Shown: positions 1 through 9,999, numbered from the stretch's first letter. The stretch is 64,000 nucleotides of DNA from Epiperipatus broadwayi (GCA_028023455.1 JAQFVV010000012.1:2632023-2696022); one strand, 5' to 3'. The notes: a model not told the origin generated them from the sequence alone. Made by a program: numbers and translations.

Positions 1-798
1 TGGTCCCACTGACTGTCTTGTCCTATTTTCAGATGCTCCTTGCTCTTAAAATTCCCACAGTAAGCCCTTAAGTTTAGTTTCTATCGCTCAGATTATCCCA
101 GTTCCCACTGTTCCCCTTTATTTATATTCAGTAGCTATCGGTATATGTGCGGTTATACCTATATACTGTTACACGCGTCGTTACATATGTAGATACGCTA
201 TCCTTTATTTATCTTTTATAATAATTTTTTTTTTTCGGTGGTTATTTATATATATGTGTTGTTTACGCTCAACGTCCCTTTTATTTTTAAGTAACACACA
301 ACTCCTAACAAGATCCCGGTTACAGTTCGTTCCTTTGTGCAAGAATATAATAATATTACAATGTGTCTTTTAACGATGTATATATATATTTTTTTTTTGA
401 TTAAATTTATTTGCGGTTAACTTGCTAATATAGAAATTAATTTATGAATTACTTCCGATATTTCTTCCACGGAATCCCGCTTATTCCACAGCTTTCTACA
501 AATGTCAGGTATATTCGACTGCTTGATTATTTTAATAATGATAAAAAACTAAATCCCCTTCCCACTCTCTCAAGCAATGTTTAATAATTTGACTTTTAGT
601 GATTATAAAATTTCCCCCGCTTTAATAGATAATTTATTCTGTTGTTCCGAGCCCTTATTTATGTCTGCTAAACGTCTTTCCTTCTCAGGGTCTCTTTATT
701 TAAAATTGATCCTTCGTTATTAGAAACGTCAGTTAGTTTTCACGTCGGTTCTGCCCTTTGAAAACAACAGCTATCGCCGCACGTTGACGCCGCCAAAA
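1..798 (-). mobile_element. Leader (5' untranslated region) of a second, truncated Ty3/gypsy copy
   Basis: This segment aligns base for base with 6575-7366, the leader between PBS and gag of the complete element. It follows directly after an LTR end, so it is the beginning of another internal region that runs off the window about 64 bases before its expected gag start. I count roughly 20 substitutions and small indels against the other leader, concentrated in 460-798. The adjoining LTRs differ at only about four positions. The PBS copy (777-795) carries an extra base. It contains no coding region; the minus ORF at 740-937 spans the LTR/leader junction and is not conserved in length. Confidence 0.85.
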
Positions 799-2743
799 TG
801 TAACCCGAACCCTCGTCTATATATCTGCGGACACTAGTTCTCCTTCTGGCTTTTCTATTGACGATTCCCTTTTTACGAACCCGCTGTGTTCTGTCGTCCG
901 GGGTTACATAATGTTTTGTGAAAATAGTTTCAAACACATATACACGTACGTTTTATTTGTTTCATACCTAGATTCAGATTGAATCCGAGTAATAGGCGCC
1001 AGGAGAACCTTTTCAAGCTCGCCACGCACGTGCACACGCTCACTCAACTATATCACAGAACATGCCCAAGCATCGCTCCAGCGGACAGCAAGAAATGAAC
1101 ACAGCCACTATTTCCGAACTATATCGCTCATTACTCTTAACACACTATTGACATGCCTTTATCATGGTTAGGCCCGCCCTATATCCCCCAGAATAAATCT
1201 CCCAAAACTTAACCTTAACCTAAGAATGGTACGACAATTATAAATGCTATAAATATACTTAACGCTTAACTAACATATTAAATGCACCCATTCAAATTAT
1301 ATAAAATAGATCACTCCCGCACTCATTCAACATTGGTTAAATAAATTTGAAATTCCAAGCGATCAATAAAAGAAACATTAATTAAGTGAATGATTTATTT
1401 GTAAACTGGGTAAATAAAATTATTATGCAGATATATAATTTAGTAAGTCTAGATAACACAATTACGGAAGCGAATATTAACTTACATAGATCTTTGCTGA
1501 GTATTAATTGTACATATTATACTGGTTGAGTTCTTTAGTGGTTCGGTTGGTCATTAGCAATTTAATCATTTTATACTTAATGTTTGTAAATCGTTCTCCA
1601 CTTTAAAGTATTTTATCTGGTGCATGAATGTGTAAGCAAATGTTAAAAATAACTACCTGTGGGACGAGAAGACTGTAATGGGATCCTGAGCGATATTTTA
1701 TTAATTCCGCATGTCGGTTCTGGGTGAGGCTTCCAGGGTGTGTGTGGTCCTTGAGTTCATTTTCTCCGAGGTTGAGAGCATTCTAGGACGATCAGCAGTG
1801 CCAGGTGCGAAGGTTCGGCGGCCAAGCCGCGAATTTTGGATTCAGCAACGCATTTCGGCTACGATATTACACAAGTGTAGGTTAGGAAGTCCAAGTACTT
1901 AATCGGAAGCTCCGCAAAAAAATTAATAATACTTTCCGCTACAATTCAACTTGATTTCGCCTTCAACAACTTTCAATTTAGTGTCCTTTTTCGGTTCCGT
2001 CTTGCCTTTTTCTTCTCTCCTCTTTCCCGCCGTGACACCTTGAATTTTTCCTCCAATCTCTATCATGCACTCATAAGTCATTAGTTCTTATTTGCTAATC
2101 AAGGATCCTCTTTATTTAATAGTTTCTGTGACATTTGCACCACGTGGGAATTTAATTTAGTTTTTCCATTTTTCTTACATATTGTTTTAGCCGGAGTCAG
2201 AAGTCTAAGTAGTACAATAGCAGTGTACACTTTTTATCACCTCTGCTTCTAAATTTGGATTGTTATCTAGACTTTACCAACATACATCCTGCTTATTGTT
2301 TCAACTTCTCTAAATTTGACTCTACTAATTGCCCCCCATTCAAAATATCTTAGATCGCTTGGAATTTTTTTTACCTATTACAGATTAATTAATTTACTTA
2401 TTTTTTTTTCCTTCCCTTTTGTTCAAAATGATTTAATAAATTTTCTAATTTGTTCTCGAACATTCCCTGTTTCTTTTAAAACGAAATGACAAAAAAAAGC
2501 AAACTTGACAAATAATGATTATAATAAATTAATTCCTCAAAAATAAAAACTCTTTTAATTTTATTTCAATAAATCTGACAGGTACTCATGTATAGCTGCG
2601 ATCTGCTTTAGACACGGCTGTTTCTCGTTTATTCTTAAAACAAGATCGCTTTGTTAAAAAGTTTTGTACCTGTCATTTATTTCGTCATTAATATATATTT
2701 AACTTTCCTAGGTTCAAACCCTATGTAACGCTATTCCGTTACA
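799..2743 (-). repeat. 3' LTR of the complete Ty3/gypsy element, shared with the second copy
   Basis: This 1,945-bp direct repeat matches 7367-9312. On the plus strand it starts TGTAACCC and ends CGTTACA, giving the usual TG...CA ends with a TGTAAC/GTTACA terminal inverted repeat. A purine-rich tract lies just inside at 2744-2760, and a PBS-like sequence lies just outside at 777-795. It therefore serves as 3' LTR for the complete element and 5' LTR for the truncated one. An identical 63-aa ORF (1711-1902) occurs in both LTRs but has no recognisable domain. About 1.95 kb is long for an invertebrate Ty3/gypsy LTR. Confidence 0.93.
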
Positions 2744-2760
2744 TATCTCCCCGCCTGGTG
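2744..2760 (-). other. Polypurine tract for plus-strand cDNA priming
   Basis: In element sense this reads CACCAGGCGGGGAGATA and abuts the 3' LTR, which begins TGTAACGG. A G-rich purine run immediately before the 3' LTR is the standard primer for second-strand synthesis after RNase H cleavage. Confidence 0.75.
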
Positions 2761-2809
2761 TAGAGTAAAATCCGAGGATTGCGGATTTTAGCTCTGAGAA
2801 GGAGCCAAG

Positions 2810-3961
2810 TTATTCGGCCCTCTTCAGTGCCCTCGCATTAAATGTTCCCTTTCCTTGGCCCAGTACAAAGGCATTATTCCCATATGCCCGGACGATCTCA
2901 TATGGGCCCTCATAGATGTCGAGGAATTTCTTGAATATGTGCTGTTCCGGTCGACTGACCGGATTTGCTCTTACCATGACTCTGTCTCCCACAGCGAACG
3001 TGTTTCGGGTTGGCCTAGTGGTCTGCCTTCGCATTTCCCCCATATGTTCCAATCTCCGTAATGCTATCTGATTGTCATGTTTTCGATCAACTCTTCCTGT
3101 TCGGATCGAGGGTCTATCATTGTAAGGATACGGTATAGGTCGTCCATAATGGAGTCGACTTGGTTCAAGTCCAGTGGACTCATTCTTTGAGGTATTGATC
3201 ATTTCAGTAATCCGGGGAATCTCCCGAACCCATTTCCGATGATCTCCTGCAGTGTACACGCGGAATAGCCGCCCCAACTCCCGCATCACCCGCTCGCATG
3301 GGTTGCTCTGCGGGTTCCGGATAGACGTCATATGATGTTTGATCCCGGTTTGGTTCACCCATCGCCTCCACATCTTTGATACAAATGGTGTGCCATGATC
3401 CGATAAAAGGCACTTAGGTTTCCCGATGATGGGAAATTGTTTGGTTTCCAACAGTTTGATGGTCTGGTTTGCATTAGTCCGGGCCATGGGGTACGCAGCG
3501 ACCATTTTGGAGCACAAATCATATGTGACCAGTAAATACCTCTTTCCCCCAAACATCGGCAATGGCCCGTAATAATCAATGGCCAGGGTGTGGTTTGGTT
3601 CCCGGACGATGATCGGTATCTGAGGTCCTTCATTCGACCGATTTAACGGTTTTGTCCTCGCACAAATCTCACACTCCCGTAGTCTTCTGGCAATGTCGTG
3701 GTGCATCCCTGGCCAGTAAAACCAATTACTAAGGTACCCCTCAGTCTTGCTTGTTCCGTAATGGCCACGTTCCTGATGGGTCTCATCAACCATTCGATCC
3801 CGCATTCCCTTCGGTATTACAATACGGGTTTGTTTCCCATTCCCTGTTTTCCTTTGGACTATTCCTTCCAGAATAATGCACCGGTCCCGATATTTCCATA
3901 ACAGACCCCCCCCAGTCTCTTCCTTTTTTTTTTTCGGACCCTGCCTTTGGCCTCCTCTCAC
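2810..3961 (-). CDS. Integrase portion of pol (Ty3/gypsy)
   Basis: This is the C-terminal part of Pol, which inserts the cDNA into chromosomal DNA. Counting from the open-frame start, the HHCC zinc-binding domain has H62, H67, C97 and C100. The catalytic core has D129 (in AIDYYGPL), D188 (in LLSDHGTPF) and E223 (in NPCERVMRE). A GPY/F-type module (EGPYEIVR) lies near residue 351. The open frame begins with GTG and has no sensible start, so it is not an independent gene. It is offset from the upstream pol frame and overlaps it at 3786-3961. The true product should be a Gag-Pol fusion in which the junction falls in the homopolymer zone at 3906-3934. No chromodomain was recognised. Confidence 0.93.
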   Translation of the reverse strand: MRGGQRQGPKKKKEETGGGLLWKYRDRCIILEGIVQRKTGNGKQTRIVIPKGMRDRMVDETHQERGHYGTSKTEGYLSNWFYWPGMHHDIARRLRECEICARTKPLNRSNEGPQIPIIVREPNHTLAIDYYGPLPMFGGKRYLLVTYDLCSKMVAAYPMARTNANQTIKLLETKQFPIIGKPKCLLSDHGTPFVSKMWRRWVNQTGIKHHMTSIRNPQSNPCERVMRELGRLFRVYTAGDHRKWVREIPRITEMINTSKNESTGLEPSRLHYGRPIPYPYNDRPSIRTGRVDRKHDNQIALRRLEHMGEMRRQTTRPTRNTFAVGDRVMVRANPVSRPEQHIFKKFLDIYEGPYEIVRAYGNNAFVLGQGKGTFNARALKRAE

Positions 3962-5972
3962 GTAGGTATCGTATTATTTGTTGGCATTCTTCATCCTCTT
4001 TCTGGCCCCTCCGAATGTTGTTTGCACTAAACTCACCCTCCCGGCTCCGCCTGGTAGTAGCGGTTATGTACGCGAATTCCCCAGCCTCGGCATTTGGCTG
4101 TGTTCCCACAGGGTAACGGCTCAGTGTGTCCGCGACCACGTTATCCTTCCCTTTACAATATTCCACTTCATATTGGAACTCCTGCAGGGTTAAGCTCCAC
4201 CTCACTAACCTATTATTTGTCAAAAAACTTTTATTCAGAAATTCCAGACTCCGATGGTCGGTAATTACTCTCACTTTGGATCTGACCAGGTACTGTCGGA
4301 ACCTTTTGAAAGCCCACACTATGGCGAGGGCTTCTCGTTCGGTGACAGTGTATCTTCGTTCGGGATCTTTGAGTAGTCGGCTAACGAATGCCAACACCCT
4401 CTGTTCTCCGTCCGGTCCCTTTTGGTACAACGTGGCTCCTAGCCCAATGTCGCTACTGTCCGTCTGTACCCAAAATATCTGGTCGAAGTCTGGGTATGCT
4501 AATATGGTCTGTTTTAAAAATCCTTCCTTCACCCTCTGGAAACTCCGTTCCCGTCTCTCATCCCATGTCCACGCTTGCTCCTTTCTTAACAATTGTAATA
4601 GGGGTTCCATATCATGGGAGAAGTTTTCATAAAATTTGTTGTAAAAGGTGCACATTCCGAGGAATGCTTTAATATCCTTTCTCTTCTTCGGAACAGGGAA
4701 TTCTTGGATGGCCTGGATCTTTTCAGGGTTGGGCCGTATTCCATCCTGGCTTATGATATGTCCCAAGAACTTGACTTCCTGGGTCGCAAAGTGGCTTTTT
4801 TTTAGGTTTATTTTTATTCCCTTCTGTTCGCATTCATGGAGCAACATTTCTAAGTGCCGACAATGCTCCTCTATGTCTTCAGACGCTATAATGATATCGT
4901 CTACGTACATTGTGACAAATTTCTTAACTTCATCTGATAGGGTTTGGTCCAGGCACTGCACTAAGCCTGCACCACTATTCTTTAATCCAAAAGGCACGCG
5001 ATTAAACTGGTACGCCCGTCCGTTATATTTGAATGTGGTGTATTTTCGATCGTCGGGGTGGAGGCTCATCTGCCAGTAGCTATTCGTCAAGTCCATCGTG
5101 GAAAAGATTCGCTTGTTCTGAAATCTTGTCATCAGTTCGCTCATGATGGGCGGAGCGTTTGTATCTGGAATTGTCACCTTGTTCAGTTGTCTGGCATCGA
5201 GGCACAATCGTATCGATCCGTCACCCTTTTTTACGGCTAAGATGGGGTTGTTGTATGGCGAGGTACACTTTGAAATAACCCCCCACTCTATCATCTGCTC
5301 CAGCTGGGTTTCAATCTCCTTACGGTATTGGAAAGGGATTGGGTACGCCCTAGTTTGATATGGGTTGCTGGTGTTCAACCGGATTCGGTGTTCGTACCCC
5401 TTGATTACTCCCGGCTTGTCCGAGAAAACACTCTCGTAAGACCCCAATATTCCTTGAATCCTCTCTCTCTCTCCTTTATCTGGCCCAGTCATTTCATTAA
5501 CTCTTTTCTCAATCTCCCCTTTTACCATGATACATTGCAGCTTCCTCTGCCCTTCTGGTTCTCTATCCATGGTTTCCCCAAAAGGCATTGTGACTCTACC
5601 GATTCTTGCTTGTTCAGTCCCATAATCAATGCTACACTTTGCCATTCTCATAAAATCAGACCCTAACACCAAGTCATGTATCAGCCCCTCAAGTATTAAC
5701 ACAATCTGGGTGAATTCCTGTCCTGCAATAGCTATATTCGCCCACACCTGTTTGGTCTGTATTCTTGCCTTTTTCCCATTGGCCAGTATAATCTGGGTCC
5801 CTTTCAATGGCAAGATTTTCATTTCTGTTTGCCCTTGGGCGATCCTGTCAAAAATTTCCTGAGCCATTACCGATACCTGACTTCCTGTATCCAGCAGAGC
5901 CCTCACATGAACCCCTTGGATTGACACATCGATCTTTGGGCACTCCTGTTTTCTCCGAGGTCCTTCCCCCCT
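3786..5972 (-). CDS. Pol: aspartic protease, reverse transcriptase and RNase H, frame broken before integrase
   Basis: The frame opens at 5972, just after a TGA, and overlaps the end of gag. There is no ATG; the first possible alternative start is a GTG at 5927. Residues counted from 5927: the protease active site LLDTGS is at 11-16. RT motif A has D279 (STMDLTNSYW) and the YVDD box is at 341-344. RNase H acidic residues are D490 (TDSSDIGLGA), an E in TEREALA (530-532), D557 (TDHRSLEF) and D600 (VADTLSR). The final residues, after about 665, are out-of-frame reading past an A11 run. The integrase frame continues one base later. All visible catalytic residues are present, so the RT part looks functional. 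Confidence 0.93.
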   Translation of the reverse strand, partial: RGEGPRRKQECPKIDVSIQGVHVRALLDTGSQVSVMAQEIFDRIAQGQTEMKILPLKGTQIILANGKKARIQTKQVWANIAIAGQEFTQIVLILEGLIHDLVLGSDFMRMAKCSIDYGTEQARIGRVTMPFGETMDREPEGQRKLQCIMVKGEIEKRVNEMTGPDKGERERIQGILGSYESVFSDKPGVIKGYEHRIRLNTSNPYQTRAYPIPFQYRKEIETQLEQMIEWGVISKCTSPYNNPILAVKKGDGSIRLCLDARQLNKVTIPDTNAPPIMSELMTRFQNKRIFSTMDLTNSYWQMSLHPDDRKYTTFKYNGRAYQFNRVPFGLKNSGAGLVQCLDQTLSDEVKKFVTMYVDDIIIASEDIEEHCRHLEMLLHECEQKGIKINLKKSHFATQEVKFLGHIISQDGIRPNPEKIQAIQEFPVPKKRKDIKAFLGMCTFYNKFYENFSHDMEPLLQLLRKEQAWTWDERRERSFQRVKEGFLKQTILAYPDFDQIFWVQTDSSDIGLGATLYQKGPDGEQRVLAFVSRLLKDPERRYTVTEREALAIVWAFKRFRQYLVRSKVRVITDHRSLEFLNKSFLTNNRLVRWSLTLQEFQYEVEYCKGKDNVVADTLSRYPVGTQPNAEAGEFAYITATTRRSREGEFSANNIRRGQKEDEECQQIIRYLRERRPKAGSEKKKGRDWGGSVMEISGPVHYSGRNSPKENREWETNPYCNTEGNAGSNG
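3906..3934 (-). other. Frame junction between RNase H and integrase at A11 and G8 homopolymers
   Basis: On the plus strand there are eight C (3906-3913) and eleven T (3924-3934), so element-sense mRNA carries A11 then G8. Upstream of the A run the pol frame encodes a normal RNase H-integrase linker. Downstream the integrase frame is displaced by +1. One extra base in either run explains the break. It may be a mutation, a homopolymer sequencing error, or a slip site; a programmed shift here would be unusual for this group. Confidence 0.7.
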
Positions 5973-6511
5973 TCATCTTGTGCCATATTAGCTATCCTGA
6001 TCCCATCATTCCCTTCTTTGCTAAAATAGTCATCATTTTCGGCCGCCTCTAATATCTCCAACACTCGTGTTATCTCAGTTTTCCCCTCAATGACTTGTCT
6101 AATCTCCCTGGGCAGGTTGCGCCCCGCTATCCGGATTTGTCGCTCTTCCGGTATTTGATATTCATTTATTTTTCTTAATCTCGCCACCTGTCGCTGTATG
6201 AAGGTACTGTATGTTTCATCTTCTTCCTTTTTGCTTTGTTCGATTGCCCACTTTTCCCTTTCTTGTTGGGCTAGTCCCCAATATCTTCCCATTATGGCTT
6301 TTTGGTATTCTTCGAACGTTTCCGGTTTCTCTTTCATCGCCTCCCACCATTCCACTGCTTCCCCTTGGATATGGCTGCATGCAATCGCTATCTTAGATTC
6401 TTCACTAAACTGCCCGCAAGAGAACAACCTCTTCAGACTTTCCACATGTCGACATGGGCTTTCGTCTCCCTTTCCTTTAAAATGTTCGAGTTTAATCCAC
6501 TTTCCCTCCAT
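5903..6511 (-). CDS. Gag capsid-like protein of the Ty3/gypsy element
   Basis: A 202-residue ORF starts at ATG 6511; an in-frame TAG lies a short way upstream. It resembles the retrotransposon Gag family: charged, mostly helical, with a tryptophan pair in EAVEWWEAM (51-59), then YQKAIMGRYWG. In the family this domain assembles the cytoplasmic particle. It is short and shows no CCHC zinc knuckle; the reading passes directly from the capsid-like part to the protease. It overlaps pol by about 70 bases in the -1 frame. The complete frame suggests it is intact. Confidence rests on position and the W-W signature, not on a database match. Confidence 0.85.
   Translation of the reverse strand: MEGKWIKLEHFKGKGDESPCRHVESLKRLFSCGQFSEESKIAIACSHIQGEAVEWWEAMKEKPETFEEYQKAIMGRYWGLAQQEREKWAIEQSKKEEDETYSTFIQRQVARLRKINEYQIPEERQIRIAGRNLPREIRQVIEGKTEITRVLEILEAAENDDYFSKEGNDGIRIANMAQDEGGKDLGENRSAQRSMCQSKGFM
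5966..5971 (-). other. Candidate -1 gag-pol frameshift region
   Basis: The pol frame is -1 relative to gag and is open only from 5972 to the gag stop at 5903. Element-sense mRNA has a G6 run at the start of this overlap (codons GGG GGG after GAA) and a GAAAAC stretch shortly after. Neither is a perfect X XXY YYZ heptamer. The shift must occur in this 70-base overlap if Pol is made as a fusion. Confidence 0.45.
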
Positions 6512-7366
6512 CCTGTTTAATATTCGATTTATATTCGGCTATAGTAATCCACGGCCCGTCACCTACTACTCCGCTGGTCCCACTGACTGTCTTGTCCTAT
6601 TTTCAGATGCTCCTTGCTCTTAAAATTCCCACAGTAAGCCCTCAAGTTTAGTTTCTATCGCTCAGATTATCCCAGTTCCCACTGTTCCCCTTTATTTATA
6701 TTCAGTAGCTATCGGTATATGTGCGGTTATACCTATATACTGTTACACGCGTCGTTACATATGTAGATACGCTATCCTTTACTTATCTTTTATAATAATT
6801 TTTTTTTTCGGTGGTTATTTATATATATGTGTTGTTTACGCTCAACGTCCCTTTTATTTTTAAGTAACACACAACTCCTAACAAGATCCCGGTTACAGTT
6901 CGTTCCTTTGCGCAAGAATATAATAATATTACAATGCGTCTTTTAACGATGTATATATATATATTTTTTTTGATTAAATTTATTTGCGGTTAACTTGCTA
7001 ATATAGAAATTAATTTATGAATTACTTCCGATATTTCTTCCACGGAATCCCGCTATTCCACAGCTTTCTACAAATATCAGGTATATTCGACTGCTTGATT
7101 ATTTTAATAATGACAAAAAAACTAAATCCCCTTCCCACTCTCTCAAGCAATGTTTAATAATTTGACTTTTAGTGATTATAAAATTTCCCCCCCGCTTTAA
7201 TAGATAATTTATTCTGTTGTTCCGAGCGCCTTATTTATGTCGCTAAACGTCTTTCCTTCTCAGGGTCTCTTTATTTAAATTGACTTTCGTTATTAGAAAC
7301 GTCAGTTATTTTCACGTCGGTTCTGCCCTTTGAAACAACAGTTTCGCCGCACGTTGACGCGCCAAA
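6512..7366 (-). other. Leader between PBS and gag of the complete element
   Basis: About 855 bp separate the 5' LTR from the gag ATG. The stretch has no conserved ORF and is duplicated at 1-798. It should hold packaging and dimerisation signals, though none can be identified from sequence alone. It contains several T and TA runs. Confidence 0.7.
7347..7364 (-). other. Primer binding site (tRNA-Lys-like)
   Basis: In element sense this reads TGGCGCGTCAACGTGCGG, two bases after the LTR end TTACA. It begins TGG, the complement of a tRNA CCA end. It resembles the lysine-tRNA type PBS (TGGCGCCCAACGTGGGG) with small differences. The exact primer tRNA is inferred. Confidence 0.7.
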
Positions 7367-9312
7367 TGTAACCCGGACCCTCGTCTATATATCTGCGGAC
7401 ACTAGTTCTCCTTCTGGCTTTTCTATTGACGATTCCCTTTTTACGAACCCGCTGTGTTCTGTCGTCCGGGGTTACATAATGTTTTGTGAAAATAGTTTCA
7501 AACACATATACACGCACGTTTTATTTGTTTCATACCTAGATTCAGATTGAATCCGAGTAATAGGCGCCAGGAGAACCTTTTCAAGCTCGCCACGCACGTG
7601 CACACGCTCACTCAACTATATCACAGAACATGCCCAAGCATCGCTCCAGCGGACAGCAAGAAATGAACACAGCCACTATTTCCGAACTATATCGCTCATT
7701 ACTCTTAACACACTATTGACATGCCTTTATCATGGTTAGGCCCGCCCTATATCCCCCAGAATAAATCTCCCAAAACTTAACCTTAACCTAAGAATGGTAC
7801 GACAATTATAAATGCTATAAATATACTTAACGCTTAACTAACATATTAAATGCACCCATTCAAATTATATAAAATAGATCACTCCCGCACTCATTCAACA
7901 TTGGTTAAATAAATTTGAAATTCCAAGCGATCAATAAAAGAAACATTAATTAAGTGAATGATTTATTTGTAAACTGGGTAAATAAAATTATTATGCAGAT
8001 ATATAATTTAGTAAGTCTAGATAACACAATTACGGAAGCGAATATTAACTTACATAGATCTTTGCTGAGTATTAATTGTACATATTATACTGGTTGAGTT
8101 CTTTAGTGGTTCGGTTGGTCATTAGCAATTTAATCATTTTATACTTAATGTTTGTAAATCGTTCTCCACTTTAAAGTATTTTATCTGGTGCATGAATGTG
8201 TAAGCAAATGTTAAAAATAACTACCTGTGGGACGAGAAGACTGTAATGGGATCCTGAGCGATATTTTATTAATTCCGCATGTCGGTTCTGGGTGAGGCTT
8301 CCAGGGTGTGTGTGGTCCTTGAGTTCATTTTCTCCGAGGTTGAGAGCATTCTAGGACGATCAGCAGTGCCAGGTGCGAAGGTTCGGCGGCCAAGCCGCGA
8401 ATTTTGGATTCAGCAACGCATTTCGGCTACGATATTACACAAGTGTAGGTTAGGAAGTCCAAGTACTTAATCGGAAGCTCCGCAAAAAAATTAATAATAC
8501 TTTCCGCTACAATTCAACTTGATTTCGCCTTCAACAACTTTCAATTTAGTGTCCTTTTTCGGTTCCGTCTTGCCTTTTTCTTCTCTCCTCTTTCCCGCCG
8601 TGACACCTTGAATTTTTCCTCCAATCTCTATCATGCACTCATAAGTCATTAGTTCTTATTTGCTAATCAAGGATCCTCTTTATTTAATAGTTTCTGTGAC
8701 ATTTGCACCACGTGGGAATTTAATTTAGTTTTTCCATTTTTCTTACATATTGTTTTAGCCGGAGTCAGAAGTCTAAGTAGTACAATAGCAGTGTACACTT
8801 TTTATCACCTCTGCTTCTAAATTTGGATTGTTATCTAGACTTTACCAACATACATCCTGCTTATTGTTTCAACTTCTCTAAATTTGACTCTACTAATTGC
8901 CCCCCATTCAAAATATCTTAGATCGCTTGGAATTTTTTTTTACCTATTACAGATTAATTAATTTACTTATTTTTTTTTCCTTCCCTTTTGTTCAAAATGA
9001 TTTAATAAATTTTCTAATTTGTTCTCGAACATTCCCTGTTTCTTTTAAAACGAAATGACAAAAAAAAGCAAACTTGACAAATAATGATTATAATAAATTA
9101 ATTCCTCAAAAATAAAAACTCTTTTAATTTTATTTCAATAAATCTGACAGGTACTCATGTATAGCTGCGATCTGCTTTAGACACGGCTGTTTCTCGTTTA
9201 TTCTTAAAACAAGATCGCTTTGTTAAAAAGTTTTGTACCTGTCATTTATTTCGTCATCAATATATATTTAACTTTCCTAGGTTCAAACCCTATGTAACGC
9301 TATTCCGTTACA
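7367..9312 (-). repeat. 5' LTR of the complete Ty3/gypsy element
   Basis: This 1,946-bp repeat has TGTAACCC and CGTTACA ends on the plus strand. Against 799-2743 I see about three substitutions and one homopolymer indel. Its outer edge at 9312 is followed by AT-rich host-like DNA starting GTATAATC. The element-sense outer end TGTAACG-GAATAG-CGTTACA is itself a 7-bp stem palindrome. A second TGTAACCC/GGGTTACA pair encloses the last 110 bp at the gag-proximal end. Confidence 0.93.
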
Positions 9313-9998
9313 GTATAATCATGAAAATATTTCTTTTTAAATAATTATTATATAAATATTTTGTAAAAATAATCATAAATATTTAAATTAACAACAGAAA
9401 ACATATAATTATTGAATTATTTTTTTATAATAATGAAAAGGTGATTTTATGTTGTCTTGCAATTGTGCCCAAAGCCTGAAAACAATTATACCAATCAGCA
9501 TGTTGTGAATAGATTTTCAGCTCATTTGAAAACCTTTAATCTGTAAACTAATGACATCTTCATATTTTTTGAACTACTAAATCAATATTATTTTAATTCC
9601 AGTTATCATTAAATGAATGCAAAACCAGAAGCATAAGACAGCAAGAGAAAACGGAAGAAATGCTATTGTCATCCTTAGCTTTTGTATTTATGTGAGAGTT
9701 AAATTAAATAAATTATTTTTGAAAACCTTTTTACAGCACTTTCACTTTAATTATCAATGTTTCTCATAAAAAACAACTTAAGGTTGCATTTATAACAGAA
9801 TAAATTATTAAAAATTTATTTGTAGCATATTTCATTTACAGTTTAATTTTGATCTCATTTTTCAAAAGCTAAAATTTTGTAACAATAATTTTCTATATTT
9901 TTTTAATTTCTAAATTCAAAATCTAATATATAAATAATATGCACATTAAATGAAATATTAGTATTTTTATTATACCAAATAAAAAAAAAACTTATTAG
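9313..9998. other. AT-rich intergenic DNA
   Basis: This flanks the LTR element. Only A/T-rich simple stretches are visible. I find no gene, RNA or repeat family here. Confidence 0.7.
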
Positions 9999-9999
9999 C

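Larger units (their letters stand above)
799..9312 (-). mobile_element. Complete Ty3/gypsy (Metaviridae-type) LTR retrotransposon
   Basis: The element is 8,514 bp on the minus strand. Its order is LTR (9312-7367), PBS, leader, gag, protease-RT-RNase H, integrase, PPT, LTR (2743-799). Integrase after RNase H is the Ty3/gypsy order, not Ty1/copia. No env-like ORF lies between integrase and the 3' LTR; only 66 bp separate them. The near-identical LTRs indicate recent insertion, but a frame break in pol means this copy needs a shift or a correction to make integrase. A target-site duplication cannot be tested because the left end runs into the second copy. Clade not assigned. Confidence 0.93.

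Noticed and set aside
740-937. Minus-strand ORF at the LTR/leader junction, also at 7302-7517
   Set aside because: It crosses the LTR end and PBS, and the two copies differ by indels that change its frame. Not a gene.
2744-2809. Room for an env-like gene after integrase
   Set aside because: Only 66 bp lie between the integrase stop and the LTR, filled by the PPT region.
4126-5862. Plus-strand ORFs opposite pol
   Set aside because: They are antisense shadows of the well-supported pol frame, without domains.
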